From Lentzea fradiae (GTDB taxonomy: Bacteria > Actinomycetota > Actinomycetes > Mycobacteriales > Pseudonocardiaceae): 64,000 bases of DNA. This document shows, piece after piece, positions 45,305 through 54,591 of the stretch. Numbering within the stretch: the stretch's first letter is position 1; each line of letters begins with the position of its first letter. The translations under genes and the position numbers were made by a program. The DNA lies in contig NZ_FNCC01000008.1 of the NCBI RefSeq assembly GCF_900100955.1, positions 1-64,000 of the forward strand, in the 5' to 3' direction. The notes beneath the pieces are model-generated. The model was not told the DNA's origin. It was given only the letters and a program-made list of their open reading frames with translations, and searched no databases.

Positions 45305-46371
45305 CAGGTTTCCTCACGCGTTCGGGCGATCAGCACGTCCACAAGGGACTCGGGGTCCGGGCAGCGTCGTTGCCGGGCGGCACCGCAGCCGTTGTGGCGC
45401 AACCAGTCGATCTGCCGCTCCACAGTAGACAGAGTGCCGCGTTCGCGCAGAGCGGCCTCGACGTGCCGCACGAGGGCCGCCGCCCGGTCGAACGCGGGGG
45501 AGAGCTTTCCGGTGCGCGGATCGGAGGCCAGTCCGTCGACCCCGTCGCGCGACGCCCGCCAATATGCCGCCCGCAGCACGGAGTCGTCCACCCGCTGTTC
45601 GGAGGGTTCCGTCACCACGAGCGCCCGGATCAGCTCGGCGAGGACGGAGACTTCCGTTGCCAGCTGGGGGATGTCGGCGACGCGGACCTCAACGGTGGGA
45701 TGATCGGCCGACGGGCGGACGTCCCAGTAGACCATCGCCCTGTCGATCAGCGCCTGCGAGTTGATCAGCGCCTCGACGGTGTCGTCGTAGTGCGCGGGGG
45801 AGTCCCAGTGCGGCGGCGGGCCGCTCACCGGCCAGCGCGACCACACCATCGACCGCCAGCTCGCGTACCCGGTGTCGGCGCCGTCGGAGTACGCGGAGTT
45901 CGCGCTCAGCGCGAGCAGCGTCGGCAGCCACGCCCGCACCTTGTTCGACGCGGCCAGTGCCTCGGCCTTCGACTCGACGCCGACGTGCACGTGCAGCCCG
46001 CAGGCGCCCGTCCCGCTGACGAGCCTGCGGTGGGAGTACTCGATCTGGTGATACCGGGGGTCGTCGGAGCCGGGCGGCGGTCCCGCCTCGCCGAGCGGGG
46101 GCATGCCCACCGCCACGAGCCGGCACCCCGCGGCGTCGGCGGCGTCCACGAGCACCCGGCGGCCGCGCCGGACCTGCTCGTCGAGCTCGGCGAACGACGA
46201 CGTCACGCCGGTGGCGATCTCGATCTGGAACGGCGTCAGCTCGCCCTGGACGTCCAGGTCACCGGGCGCGTCCGAGGCGGACCGCACCTCCGGCGCGAGC
46301 GGAACCGGCCGTCTGGTGCCCGGATCCACCAGCAGGAACTCCTGCTCGACCCCCACCGTGTAGTCGTTCAT
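45304..46371 (-). CDS. YbdK-type carboxylate-amine/glutamate-cysteine ligase
   Basis: 355 aa, ATG 46371. The family is recognised by TVGVEQEFLLVDP, LTPFQIEIATGV, GCRLVAVGMPPL and CGLHVHVGVES. These GCS2 proteins have weak gamma-glutamyl-cysteine ligase or related activity; actinobacteria use mycothiol, so the true substrate may be another amine. A SigB-like promoter lies directly upstream. The downstream redox protein is translationally coupled. Confidence 0.88.
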   Translation of the reverse strand: MNDYTVGVEQEFLLVDPGTRRPVPLAPEVRSASDAPGDLDVQGELTPFQIEIATGVTSSFAELDEQVRRGRRVLVDAADAAGCRLVAVGMPPLGEAGPPPGSDDPRYHQIEYSHRRLVSGTGACGLHVHVGVESKAEALAASNKVRAWLPTLLALSANSAYSDGADTGYASWRSMVWSRWPVSGPPPHWDSPAHYDDTVEALINSQALIDRAMVYWDVRPSADHPTVEVRVADIPQLATEVSVLAELIRALVVTEPSEQRVDDSVLRAAYWRASRDGVDGLASDPRTGKLSPAFDRAAALVRHVEAALRERGTLSTVERQIDWLRHNGCGAARQRRCPDPESLVDVLIARTREET

Positions 46372-46381
46372 CGGCGAGCGG

Positions 46382-46407
46382 GTACCCGGAGGCCGAGCTG
46401 ATCAACC
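46382..46407 (-). promoter_or_regulatory. SigB/F-like promoter of the YbdK operon
   Basis: On the minus strand GGTT (46407-46404), a 16-base spacer and GGGTAC (46387-46382) match the actinobacterial SigB consensus GNNT-N14-16-GGGTAY. The start would be at or within a few bases of the ATG at 46371, so the mRNA is leaderless or nearly so. Confidence 0.45.
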
Positions 46408-46420
46408 TCGGAGCGACCAC

Positions 46421-47344
46421 ATGAGACTGCGCCGCAGTGACCCGGCACGACCGGGCTGGACCCGCCGCCGCCACGGCAAGGGCTTCCGCTACCTCGACGA
46501 CCGGGGCGAGCCCCTCGGCGCTGACGACATCGTGCGGGTGAAAGCGCTGGTCATCCCGCCCGCGTGGCGGGAGGTCTGGATCTCGCCGCACCCGAACGGC
46601 CACATCCAGGCCGTCGGCTACGACGACGCGGGCCGCCGCCAGTACCTCTACCACGAGAAGTGGCGCACGGACCGGGACGCGGAGAAGTTCGACCGGGTGC
46701 TGAAGCTCGCGCCGAAGCTGCGGGGGTTCCGCGAGCAGATCGTCGCGGACATGCGGACGCGGGGCCGCAAACGGTTGCTCGCCATCGCGTTGCGGATGCT
46801 CGACCTGGGTGTCTTCCGGGTGGGGCACGAGCAGTACACGGAGGACAACGGCACCCACGGGGTCGCCACCCTGCTGTGCGAGCACCTCAGCGTGCGCGGC
46901 GACAAGGTGACGTTCTGCTTCCCCGCCAAGCACGGCGTGGAGGTCAACGAGGTGATCACCGACCCGCAGCTGGCGCGGGCGGTGCGGTCGCTGCTCAAGG
47001 ACCGCACGCCGGACTGCCGCCTCTTCGACATCACGGCCGACGACGTCAACGAGCGCTTCCGGGAGCTGGTCGGCGCCGAGTTCAGCGCGAAGGACCTCCG
47101 CACCTGGCACGCCACGGTCCGCGCCGCGGAGGAGTTCGCCGAAGTGCTGCGCGAGCGCGGCAAGCCGTCGAAGCGCGCGGTGAGCGCGGTCATGAAGGAG
47201 GTGGCCGAGCACCTGGGCAACACGCCCGCCGTCGCGCGGAAGTCCTACGTGGACCCGCGTCTGGTCGAGGCGTTCGAGAAGGGCGAGGTGATCGGCGGAG
47301 GCGACCCGGAACGGGCGGTGTTCCGGTTCCTCAAGCGGCTTTGA
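46421..47344 (+). CDS. DNA topoisomerase IB
   Basis: 307 aa, ATG. KGFRYLDDRGEPLGADDIVR and IPPAWREVWISPHPNGHIQA are the N-terminal cap of poxvirus-like type IB enzymes. The catalytic domain has LRMLDLGVFRVGHEQYTEDN, KDLRTWHATV and the nucleophile Tyr276 in RKSYVDPRLVE. It relaxes supercoils through a 3'-phosphotyrosine. Length is typical (~310-340). The 3' end overlaps the convergent DUF4383 gene by 14 bases. Confidence 0.95.
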   Translation: MRLRRSDPARPGWTRRRHGKGFRYLDDRGEPLGADDIVRVKALVIPPAWREVWISPHPNGHIQAVGYDDAGRRQYLYHEKWRTDRDAEKFDRVLKLAPKLRGFREQIVADMRTRGRKRLLAIALRMLDLGVFRVGHEQYTEDNGTHGVATLLCEHLSVRGDKVTFCFPAKHGVEVNEVITDPQLARAVRSLLKDRTPDCRLFDITADDVNERFRELVGAEFSAKDLRTWHATVRAAEEFAEVLRERGKPSKRAVSAVMKEVAEHLGNTPAVARKSYVDPRLVEAFEKGEVIGGGDPERAVFRFLKRL

Positions 47345-47756
47345 CGGCCGACACGCGGTCGCACTGGCGGCACCAGGCGGCACCCTGGGCCGCCGCCAGC
47401 GCGGCGAACCCGGCGACGAGGTGCAGCGCGTTGCTGCCGGGGTTCACGTTGAGGAAGTTGACGACCTGCTCGTCGTAGCGGGCCATGCCGAAGCCGAACG
47501 TCACCAGGCACAGCAGGGCGACCAGCAGAGCGGCGCCGCTCAACGCCTTCAACCGGCGGAACGAGACGAGCAGCAGAGCGCCGAACACGACGTGCAGCGT
47601 GTTCTGCAACGGGTTCACGCGAAGGCCGGCCAGCCACGTGTCGGACTGGCCGGCGAAGTCGGAGAAGCCGGTCACGAAGAACCCGGCGATCCCCCACGCG
47701 ACGAGCAGGACGCCGGTGCCGATCGCCAGCTTCTGGGGCCACCGCACCCTGGTCAT
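47331..47756 (-). CDS. DUF4383 membrane protein
   Basis: 141 aa from ATG 47756 (MTRVRWPQKLAIGTG); an ATG nine codons upstream is possible. Four helices and the two conserved NPLQNTLHVVFGALLL and NPGSNALHLVAGFAAL segments define DUF4383. Function unknown. It lies downstream of the sigma gene on the same strand and might share its transcript. Confidence 0.85.
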   Translation of the reverse strand: MTRVRWPQKLAIGTGVLLVAWGIAGFFVTGFSDFAGQSDTWLAGLRVNPLQNTLHVVFGALLLVSFRRLKALSGAALLVALLCLVTFGFGMARYDEQVVNFLNVNPGSNALHLVAGFAALAAAQGAAWCRQCDRVSAVKAA

Positions 47757-47798
47757 CGGGTCAGTATCGCGACGGTCCGGCATTCCCGCTCGTCCATT

Positions 47799-48518
47799 TC
47801 ACTCTTCCGCCAAGAGGTTGTGCCGCAGCTGCTCCAGCGACTTCGTGAGCAGCCGGGACACGTGCATCTGGGAGATCCCGACGCGGCGCGCGATCTCGGT
47901 CTGCGTGAGCCTGCCGAAGAACCGCAGGACCACGATGGTCCGCTCGCGCCGAGGAAGACCCCGCAGCATCGGCTGCAGGGCCTCGTGGATCTCCACACCT
48001 TCCAGGGCCGGGTCGTCGACCGTCGAGTTCTCGAGGGAGTCGAGCGGAGCGAAGGACACGTTGTGCTCCACGCGCAGGCCCTCGTACACGTCGGTCAGCG
48101 GGACCCCGAGGTGCCGGGCGATCTCCGAGGGGGTCGGGGACCGCCCGGTCCGGTGCGACAGCTCGGCGGTGGCTCCGTCGATCGCGTCGCAGAGCTCCTT
48201 GAGCCTCCTGGGTACTCGCACCGCCCAGCACTGGTCCCGGAAGTGACGCCGCACCTCGCCGGTGATCGTGGGCACGGCGAAGGACAGGAAGTCCGTCTGC
48301 CTGCCCACGTCGAACCGGTCGATGGCGTTGATCAGACCGACCGCCGCCACCTGGGCGAGATCTTCCAGGGGCTCGCCGCGTTCGCTGAAGCGACGGGCGA
48401 TGTGCCGGGCGAGCGGGAGGTACTCGCGCACCAGCCGGTCACGCAGCGCGTAGTACCGCGGCGTGTCCCGGCCGGCGCGCGCGAGCTCCTCGAACGCCGC
48501 GTGCTGGTCCGGCGTCAA
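47799..48518 (-). CDS. SigB/SigF-family sigma factor
   Basis: 239 aa from TTG 48518, as no in-frame ATG/GTG lies near. Region 2 LARHIARRFSERGEPLEDLA and VGLINAIDRFDVGRQTDFLS, region 3 RVPRRLKELCDAIDGATAEL, and region 4 RTIVVLRFFGRLTQTEIARR with VGISQMHVSRLL are clear. This is the stress/sporulation-type sigma of actinobacteria, normally held by RsbW-like anti-sigma factors. It follows the SRPBCC gene by 13 bases, downstream of a promoter that fits its own consensus. Confidence 0.92.
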   Translation of the reverse strand: MTPDQHAAFEELARAGRDTPRYYALRDRLVREYLPLARHIARRFSERGEPLEDLAQVAAVGLINAIDRFDVGRQTDFLSFAVPTITGEVRRHFRDQCWAVRVPRRLKELCDAIDGATAELSHRTGRSPTPSEIARHLGVPLTDVYEGLRVEHNVSFAPLDSLENSTVDDPALEGVEIHEALQPMLRGLPRRERTIVVLRFFGRLTQTEIARRVGISQMHVSRLLTKSLEQLRHNLLAEE

Positions 48519-48531
48519 GGCGCACCACTCG

Positions 48532-48996
48532 TCAGACCTGGGGTGGCGGGGTCACGTCGCCACGCCACGCACCGGTCTCCGCGCCGCGGTTCTCGATGAA
48601 CTCCTTGAACCGCTTGAGGTCGCCCTCGACGCGGTGGCCGACCACGCCCAGCGCGGCACCGGCCTTCTCGGTGAGGGTCTCCGGGTCGTACTCCATCTGG
48701 AGGTGGACCCTGGTCGTGTCGTTGTCCAGGCGGTGGAAGGTGACCACGCCGGCCTGCTGCGGCCCGTCGACCGTGGTCCACGCCACGCGCTCGTCCGGGT
48801 GCTGCTCGGTGATCTCCGCGTCGAACTCGCGGACGACCCCGCCGATCTTCGTGGTCCAGTGGGTCCTGGTCGGCGTGACCTGGTCGATCTTCTCGACGCC
48901 GTCCATGAACGCCGGGAAGGATTCGAACTGGGTCCACTGGTTGTACGCGGTGCTCACCGGAACGTGGACGTCCACCGACTTCTCAATGGTGGTCAC
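48532..48996 (-). CDS. SRPBCC-fold (polyketide cyclase/START-like) protein
   Basis: 154 aa from GTG 48996, six bases after AGGAGG. DVHVPVSTAYNQWTQFESFP, IDQVTPTRTHWTTKIGGVVR and the C-terminal helix GDLKRFKEFIENRGAETGAW fit the Bet v1-like SRPBCC family of general-stress proteins found in actinobacteria. It heads the sigma operon. Ligand unknown. Confidence 0.88.
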   Translation of the reverse strand: MTTIEKSVDVHVPVSTAYNQWTQFESFPAFMDGVEKIDQVTPTRTHWTTKIGGVVREFDAEITEQHPDERVAWTTVDGPQQAGVVTFHRLDNDTTRVHLQMEYDPETLTEKAGAALGVVGHRVEGDLKRFKEFIENRGAETGAWRGDVTPPPQV

Positions 48997-49031
48997 GAAA
49001 CCTCCTCCTTGAATGTGGTGTCGGGAGGTGA

Positions 49032-49056
49032 GTACCCGTGTCACATCCGGTTACAC
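49032..49056 (-). promoter_or_regulatory. SigB/F-like promoter of the SRPBCC-sigma operon
   Basis: On the minus strand GTGT (49056-49053), a 15-base spacer and GGGTAC (49037-49032) fit GNNT-N14-16-GGGTAY exactly. Transcription would start near 49025, leaving a ~29-base leader with AGGAGG. It implies that the encoded sigma factor drives its own operon. Confidence 0.5.
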
Positions 49057-49181
49057 ATCCGGTACCTGCCGGTGATGGTCCACACTGGACTGTCACGCAC
49101 GGTGGTCACCCGATCGCGATCCGCGCATCACGAAATCACCCTGTGTGCGTGAAGGCTCTGTGATCCACGTCTCATGAGCTG

Positions 49182-49197
49182 CATACTGCTCGGTATG
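49182..49197. promoter_or_regulatory. 16-bp imperfect palindrome upstream of the liv-type operon
   Basis: catactgctcggtatg (12 of 16 positions symmetric: CATACyGnnCrGTATG) lies 23 bases before the first codon. Size and symmetry are like TetR-family operators that control acyl-CoA and lipid genes. No TetR gene is in the window. Confidence 0.45.
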
Positions 49198-49219
49198 TCG
49201 CTGGTCCGAGGAGGCGCTG

Positions 49220-49993
49220 GTGCTCGAGGCGAACAACCTTGAGGTTGTCTACGACGACGTCATGCAGGTGCTCCGCGGCGTGAGCCTGAGAGTGCCGAAA
49301 GGCCAGGTCGTGGCCCTGCTCGGGGCGAACGGAGCAGGCAAGACGACCCTGATGAGGGCCTTCAGCGGGCTCCTCGGCGTGCACGACGGCAAGGTCACCA
49401 AGGGGTCCATCACCCTCGACGGTGAACCGATCCACCGGCTCTCCCCCGCCCGGATCGCCGACCGCGGCGTGAAGCAGGCGCTGGAGGGCCGCCGCATCCT
49501 CGGCGAGCTGACGGTCGAGGAGAACCTCAGGGTCGGCGGGCACGCCCGGCCGCGCACCCTGCGGGCGAACCTCGACCGGTGCTACGAGCTGTTCCCGCGG
49601 CTCGCCGAGCGCCGAAGACAGAGCGCGGGCTACCTGTCCGGGGGCGAGCAGCAGATGCTCTCGATCGGCAGGGCGCTCATGTCCGACCCCTCCTACCTCC
49701 TGCTCGACGAACCCGGCCTCGGCCTCGCGCCGTTGCTCGTCCAGCAGATCCGCGACCTCGTCGTGAAGATCAACGAACAGGGCACCACCGTCCTGCTGGT
49801 CGAGCAGAACGCCGGCATGGCGCTCTCGATCGCCGACCACGGCTATGTCCTGGAGACCGGCAAGGTCGTGATGGACAAGCCCGCGGCGGCACTCCTCGCC
49901 GACGACGACATCCGCGAGTTCTACCTCGGGCTCGGCACCTCCTCGTTCCGTGCGGTCAAGCACTACAAGCGCAGGAAGCGGTGGTTGTCGTGA
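49220..49993 (+). CDS. LivF-type branched-chain amino-acid ABC ATPase
   Basis: 257 aa, GTG. Walker A LLGANGAGKTTLMRAFSGLL, signature YLSGGEQQMLSIGRAL, Walker B YLLLDEPGLGLAPLLV and a VEQNAGMALSIADHGYVLET C-terminal block are diagnostic of LivF. It ends with a basic extension (KHYKRRKRWLS). First gene of a six-gene operon; its stop overlaps livG. Confidence 0.93.
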   Translation: MLEANNLEVVYDDVMQVLRGVSLRVPKGQVVALLGANGAGKTTLMRAFSGLLGVHDGKVTKGSITLDGEPIHRLSPARIADRGVKQALEGRRILGELTVEENLRVGGHARPRTLRANLDRCYELFPRLAERRRQSAGYLSGGEQQMLSIGRALMSDPSYLLLDEPGLGLAPLLVQQIRDLVVKINEQGTTVLLVEQNAGMALSIADHGYVLETGKVVMDKPAAALLADDDIREFYLGLGTSSFRAVKHYKRRKRWLS

Positions 49994-50769
49994 GCGTCCT
50001 CGAAGTCACCGGCGTCCGCCTCGCCTTCAACGGGGTCGTCGCCGTCGACGGGGTGTCGTTCAGCGTCGAGGAGGGCGAGCTGTTCGCCGTCATCGGCCCG
50101 AACGGCGCCGGGAAGACGTCCGTCTTCAACGTCCTGAGCGGCGTCTACCGTCCGCAGCGCGGCACCGTGCGGTTCGCGGGGGAGGACCTCACGGGCCTGC
50201 GGCCCCACCGCATCGCCGCACGCGGCATGGCCCGCACGTTCCAGAACATCGAGCTGTTCTCCCACCTCACCGTCGTCGACAACCTCATGCTCGGCCGCCA
50301 CAACCACATGCGCCACGGCGCCCTGTCCGCGTTCCTCTGGCTCGGCAGGGCACGCCGCGAGGAGCTCGCGAACAGGGCGGCGGTGGAGGAGGTCATCGAC
50401 TTCCTGGAGCTGGAGCAGTGGCGCCGCTATCCCGTCGGGCTGCTGCCCTACGGCGTGCAGAAGCGCGTCGAGCTGGGCAGGGCGCTCGCGATGGAACCGA
50501 AACTGCTGCTGCTCGACGAGCCGGTCGCAGGCATGAACGTCGAGGAGACCGAGGACATGGCCCGCTTCATCCTCGACGTCCGCGAGGAACTGGCCATCCC
50601 CATGATCATGGTCGAGCACGACATGGGCCTCGTCATGGACCTCGCGGACCGCGTGATGGTGATGGACTTCGGCCGCCCCATCCGCACCGGCACCCCGTCC
50701 GAGGTCCAGCGGGACCCGGACGTCATCCGCGCCTACCTGGGCGAGCAGCACCGGAGCGTGACCTCGTGA
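49990..50769 (+). CDS. LivG-type branched-chain amino-acid ABC ATPase
   Basis: 259 aa, GTG overlapping livF. GPNGAGKTSVFNVLSGVYRP, GMARTFQNIELFSHLTVVDN, LPYGVQKRVELGRALAMEPK, LLLDEPVAGMN and VEHDMGLVMDLADRVMVMDF are LivG hallmarks. It pairs with LivF to power the LivHM permease. The stop overlaps the acyl-CoA synthetase GTG. Confidence 0.93.
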   Translation: MSVLEVTGVRLAFNGVVAVDGVSFSVEEGELFAVIGPNGAGKTSVFNVLSGVYRPQRGTVRFAGEDLTGLRPHRIAARGMARTFQNIELFSHLTVVDNLMLGRHNHMRHGALSAFLWLGRARREELANRAAVEEVIDFLELEQWRRYPVGLLPYGVQKRVELGRALAMEPKLLLLDEPVAGMNVEETEDMARFILDVREELAIPMIMVEHDMGLVMDLADRVMVMDFGRPIRTGTPSEVQRDPDVIRAYLGEQHRSVTS

Positions 50770-52601
50770 CGACGACGGTGGTGACCCGCGTGCGGGACAG
50801 GGCGGCCGCGACGCCGGACCTGGTCGCGTTGCGCGCCAAGGACCTCGGCATCTGGCAGGAGGTCAGCTGGGCCTGCTACTGGGCGAACGTGGAGCTGGTC
50901 GGCAACGCGCTGCTCGCGCTCGGGCTCGAGCCGGGCGACCGGGTGGCGATCCACTCCGAGAACCGGCGCGAGTGGCTCTACGCCGACCTCGGCGCCGTCG
51001 CGGCCGGCTGCGTCACCGTCGGCCTCTACCCGACGAACCCGCCGCCGGAGGTCGCGTACCTGCTGTCCCACTCCGGGGCGCGCGTCCTGATCGCCGAGGA
51101 CCAGGAACAGGTCGACAAGGCGCTGGCCGTGCTGGAGGACACGCCCGAGCTGGAGTGGATCGTCCACATCGAGCCGCGGGGCGTCCGCGGCCGGTACGAC
51201 AACCCGAAACTGCTGTGCTGGGACGACTTCCTGGCGCTGGGGGCACGGCACCGCGACGAGCACGGCGGCGAGCTGGCCGCGCGGATGGAGCGCACCACAC
51301 CGGACGACGTCATGACGTTGATCTACACGTCCGGCACCACCGGGCCGCCCAAGGGCGCGATGCTCACCGTGGCGAACGTCGAGTTCGCCGTCCAGGTGCT
51401 GGTGGAGGGCGGCGGTTTCACTTCGCCACCGCCGTCCCCCGCCGACGTCACGCTGTCCTACCTGCCGCTGTGCCACGTGGCCGAGCGGATCTTCACGACG
51501 TGGTTCAGCGCGGCCAGCGGCGTGCAGGTGCACTTCGCCGAGTCGATCGAGACCGTGCAGGCGAACCTGCGCGAGGTGCAGCCCACGATCCTCTTCGGCG
51601 TCCCGCGGATCTGGGAGAAGGTGCTCGCGGGCGTCATGATCAGCGTCTCCAGCGCGTCGTGGCTTAAGCGGACCGTGACGCGTTTCTGGTTGCGCAGGGC
51701 GGAGAACATCGGCGAGACCCTCGTGCGCACCGGAGGACGGCACACCGGCAAGAGCCGTCTGCTCTACGCGCTGGGCTGGCTGTTCTGCTTCCGTGCGCTG
51801 AAAGCGCGGATCGGCATGAGGTACGTGCGCTATGCCGCATCCGGTGCCGCCCCGATCGCACCGGACGTGCTGAAGTTCTTCATGGGCATCGGGGTGCCGA
51901 TGCACGAGGTCTACGGCATGACCGAGAACACCGCCGTGGCAACGGGAAACCGGCCGGGCCGGGTGAAGGTCGGCACGGTCGGCGAACCACAGCCCGGCAC
52001 CGAGCTGCGCATCGACGAGGAGACCGGCGAGGTCCTCACCCGGCACCCCGGCACGTTCGCCGGCTACTGGCGCGACCCCGACGCCACCCGGCGCGTGCTC
52101 ACCGGCGGGTGGCTGCGCACCGGCGACGTCGGCGAGTGGGTCGGCGGCACGCACCTGAAGATCACCGACCGGATGAAGGACATCATCATCACCGCGGGCG
52201 GCAAGAACATCGCGCCGTCGGAGCTCGAGAACGCGCTGAAGACCTCCCCGTACATCAAGGAAGCCGTCGTCATCGGCGACCAGCGGGCGTACCTGGTGGC
52301 GTTGATCGGCATCGAGTACGAGACGGTCGGGCACTGGGCCCGGCAGCGCCGGATCCCCTACACCACCTACCGCGACCTGTCGGAGAAGGCGGAGGTCCAG
52401 GAGTTGGTGCAGTCCGTCGTGACCGAGGTGAACACCCGGTTCGCCACCGTCGAGCAGATCAAGAAGTTCCGGACGCTGCCCAAGGAGCTCGACCACGAGG
52501 ACGGCGAGCTGACCGCCACCCAGAAGGTGAAGAGGTCCGCGCTGGGCAAGGCGTTCGGCGGCCTCGTCGACTCCATGTACGAGGGGGCGCGCCGTGGATG
52601 A
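50766..52601 (+). CDS. Long-chain acyl-CoA synthetase (FadD-like)
   Basis: 611 aa, GTG overlapping livG. The AMP-binding P-loop LIYTSGTTGPPKGAMLT, SASGAAP-like AASGAAPIAPDVLKFFMGIG, VYGMTENTA and WLRTGDVGEW motifs define the long-chain group (FadD15-like, ~600 aa). The enzyme activates fatty acids through acyl-AMP. Its location inside an ABC importer operon suggests the transported compound is a carboxylic acid that is trapped as its CoA thioester. The 3' end overlaps livH by eight bases. Confidence 0.93.
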   Translation: MTTTVVTRVRDRAAATPDLVALRAKDLGIWQEVSWACYWANVELVGNALLALGLEPGDRVAIHSENRREWLYADLGAVAAGCVTVGLYPTNPPPEVAYLLSHSGARVLIAEDQEQVDKALAVLEDTPELEWIVHIEPRGVRGRYDNPKLLCWDDFLALGARHRDEHGGELAARMERTTPDDVMTLIYTSGTTGPPKGAMLTVANVEFAVQVLVEGGGFTSPPPSPADVTLSYLPLCHVAERIFTTWFSAASGVQVHFAESIETVQANLREVQPTILFGVPRIWEKVLAGVMISVSSASWLKRTVTRFWLRRAENIGETLVRTGGRHTGKSRLLYALGWLFCFRALKARIGMRYVRYAASGAAPIAPDVLKFFMGIGVPMHEVYGMTENTAVATGNRPGRVKVGTVGEPQPGTELRIDEETGEVLTRHPGTFAGYWRDPDATRRVLTGGWLRTGDVGEWVGGTHLKITDRMKDIIITAGGKNIAPSELENALKTSPYIKEAVVIGDQRAYLVALIGIEYETVGHWARQRRIPYTTYRDLSEKAEVQELVQSVVTEVNTRFATVEQIKKFRTLPKELDHEDGELTATQKVKRSALGKAFGGLVDSMYEGARRG

Positions 52602-53481
52602 GCTGCTCCAGTCGCTGGTCCGCGGCCTCGGCACCGGGTCGATCTACTCGCTGCTCGCGCTCGGGTTCGTGATCATCTACAAGTCGACGCAGGTGATCAG
52701 CTTCGCCCAGCCCGCGTTCATGCTGGCGGGCGCGGTGCTGGTCTCCTACCTCGCGCCCGCGGTGTCGTTCTTCGGCGCGGTGGCGGTGGCCGCCGTCGTG
52801 ATCGCGGTGCTGGCGCTCGGCGTCGAACGGACGGTGCTGCGGCCGATGGTCGGCAAGCCGGTGTTCGTCGTCGCGATCATCACCATCGGCGTGGACGTCG
52901 TGGTGCGCGTCGTCACCAACGCGTTCATCGGCCTGGACGTGCGCCAGGTCGGCGACCCGTGGGGCCTCACGACCGTCTCGCTGCTCGGGGCGGAGGTCCA
53001 GCAGCGGTACCTGGTGATGATCGGGACCACCGCCGCCGTGACCGTCGCGCTGTTCCTGTTCTTCCGGTACTCGCGGATCGGGCTCGCCATGCGGGCGGTG
53101 GCCTACGACCAGGAAGTCGCGCTGGCGCAGGGGATCTCGGTCGGGTCGGTGTTCGCGCTGTCGTGGGCGCTGGCCGGTGGTCTCGCCGCGCTGGCGGGGG
53201 TGTTCGTCGCGACGGGCGCCGGTGTCGACCAGCAGCTGTGGATCGTGGCGCTGAAAGCGTTGCCCGCCATCATCCTCGGCGGCCTGGAGTCGCTGGGCGG
53301 GGCCGTGGTGGGCGGTCTCGCGGTCGGCGTCGTCGAGTCGCTCTTCGGCACCTACCAGAACGACTTCGCGCCGTGGCTCGGACCGAACTTCGGGCTGGTC
53401 GCCCCGTACGCGTTGATGCTGCTCGTCCTGCTCGTCAGACCGTACGGGCTCTTCGGCAAGAAGGAGGTGGAACGGCTGTGA
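52594..53481 (+). CDS. LivH-type ABC permease
   Basis: 295 aa, GTG. About eight helices; YSLLALGFVIIYKSTQVISF and AWALAGGLAALAGVFVATGA-like sequence plus ALPAIILGGLESLGGAVVGG are LivH motifs. It pairs with the LivM gene that overlaps its stop. The GTG lies eight bases inside the acyl-CoA synthetase gene. Confidence 0.93.
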   Translation: MDELLQSLVRGLGTGSIYSLLALGFVIIYKSTQVISFAQPAFMLAGAVLVSYLAPAVSFFGAVAVAAVVIAVLALGVERTVLRPMVGKPVFVVAIITIGVDVVVRVVTNAFIGLDVRQVGDPWGLTTVSLLGAEVQQRYLVMIGTTAAVTVALFLFFRYSRIGLAMRAVAYDQEVALAQGISVGSVFALSWALAGGLAALAGVFVATGAGVDQQLWIVALKALPAIILGGLESLGGAVVGGLAVGVVESLFGTYQNDFAPWLGPNFGLVAPYALMLLVLLVRPYGLFGKKEVERL

Positions 53482-54578
53482 AAGGCAGACCCGAGCTGTA
53501 CACCTCCTACGCGCAGGACATGGCGTTCCTGAACACGCGGCCCAAACGCGCGTGGATGGGCGCACTCGTCGTGTTCGCACTGCTGGTCCCGTTCCTCATC
53601 GCCGATGACCTGTTGCAGCTGCTCGCCACCGGGTTCGTGGCGGCGATCGGCGCGATCGGGCTCAACATCGTGACGGGCTACGCGGGCCAGGTCTCGCTGG
53701 GGCACGCGTTCTTCCTCGCGATCGGCGCGTACACGGGTGCGGCGCTCAGCGGGTCCGAGACCGGGCGGGTGATCGGGTTCGGCATCACGTCGCTGCCGGT
53801 CTGGCTGCTCGCCTCGGGACTGGTCGCCGCGTTCTTCGGCGTCCTAGTGGCGCCGGTCGCGGTGCGGCTGCGGGGTCTCTACCTCGCGATCGTGACGCTG
53901 GGCCTGGTCTTCCTGGGAGAGCACGTGTTCCGGGAGTGGACCTCGCTCACCGGAGGTCCCGGCGTCGGCCGTCCCGCCGCGGTGCCGGAGCTGTTCGGGG
54001 TGCGGCTCGACCGCGACAGCGCGTTCTTCACGGCGGCGCAACAGCTCTACCTCGTGATGTTCGTGCTGCTGGTCATCTTCGGTGTGCTGGCGCGGAACCT
54101 GGTGCGCTCCCGCGTGGGGCGCGCGTTCGCGGCGGTGCGCGACCGCGACCTGGCCGCGTCGGTGATCGGCGTGGACCTCACCAGGTACAAGGTGCTGGCG
54201 TTCGCGGTGTCCTCGTTCTACGCGGGCGTCGCGGGCTCGTTGTTGTTCGTGGTGAACGGGTTCGTCGACCCCGGCTCGTTCACCCTGCTGTTGTCCGTGC
54301 AGTACATCGCGATGGTGCTCATCGGTGGCGCGGGCACCATCTCCGGGGCGGTCATGGGCGCCCTGTTCATCACGCTGCTGCCACGCATCACCAGGGAACT
54401 GCCCGCGGTGCTGCCGTTCGTCAGCGGTGACGCGACCGGCGCGGTCACGGTCTTCCAGGTGGAGGCCGTGCTCTACGGCGTGCTCATCATCATGTTCCTC
54501 ATCGTCGAACCACGCGGTTTGTTCGGCATCTGGGTCCGCGTCCGCAACTACTGGCGCACCTGGCCGTTCTCGTACTGA
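53478..54578 (+). CDS. LivM-type ABC permease
   Basis: 366 aa, GTG within the livH stop and SD AAGGAGGTGG inside livH. GLNIVTGYAGQVSLGHAFFL is the LivM signature; GRAFAAVRDRDLAASVIGVD and VLIGGAGTISGAVMGALFIT follow. About ten helices. The binding-protein gene starts 13 bases later. Confidence 0.93.
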   Translation: MKGRPELYTSYAQDMAFLNTRPKRAWMGALVVFALLVPFLIADDLLQLLATGFVAAIGAIGLNIVTGYAGQVSLGHAFFLAIGAYTGAALSGSETGRVIGFGITSLPVWLLASGLVAAFFGVLVAPVAVRLRGLYLAIVTLGLVFLGEHVFREWTSLTGGPGVGRPAAVPELFGVRLDRDSAFFTAAQQLYLVMFVLLVIFGVLARNLVRSRVGRAFAAVRDRDLAASVIGVDLTRYKVLAFAVSSFYAGVAGSLLFVVNGFVDPGSFTLLLSVQYIAMVLIGGAGTISGAVMGALFITLLPRITRELPAVLPFVSGDATGAVTVFQVEAVLYGVLIIMFLIVEPRGLFGIWVRVRNYWRTWPFSY

Positions 54579-54591
54579 GGAGAGAATCTTC

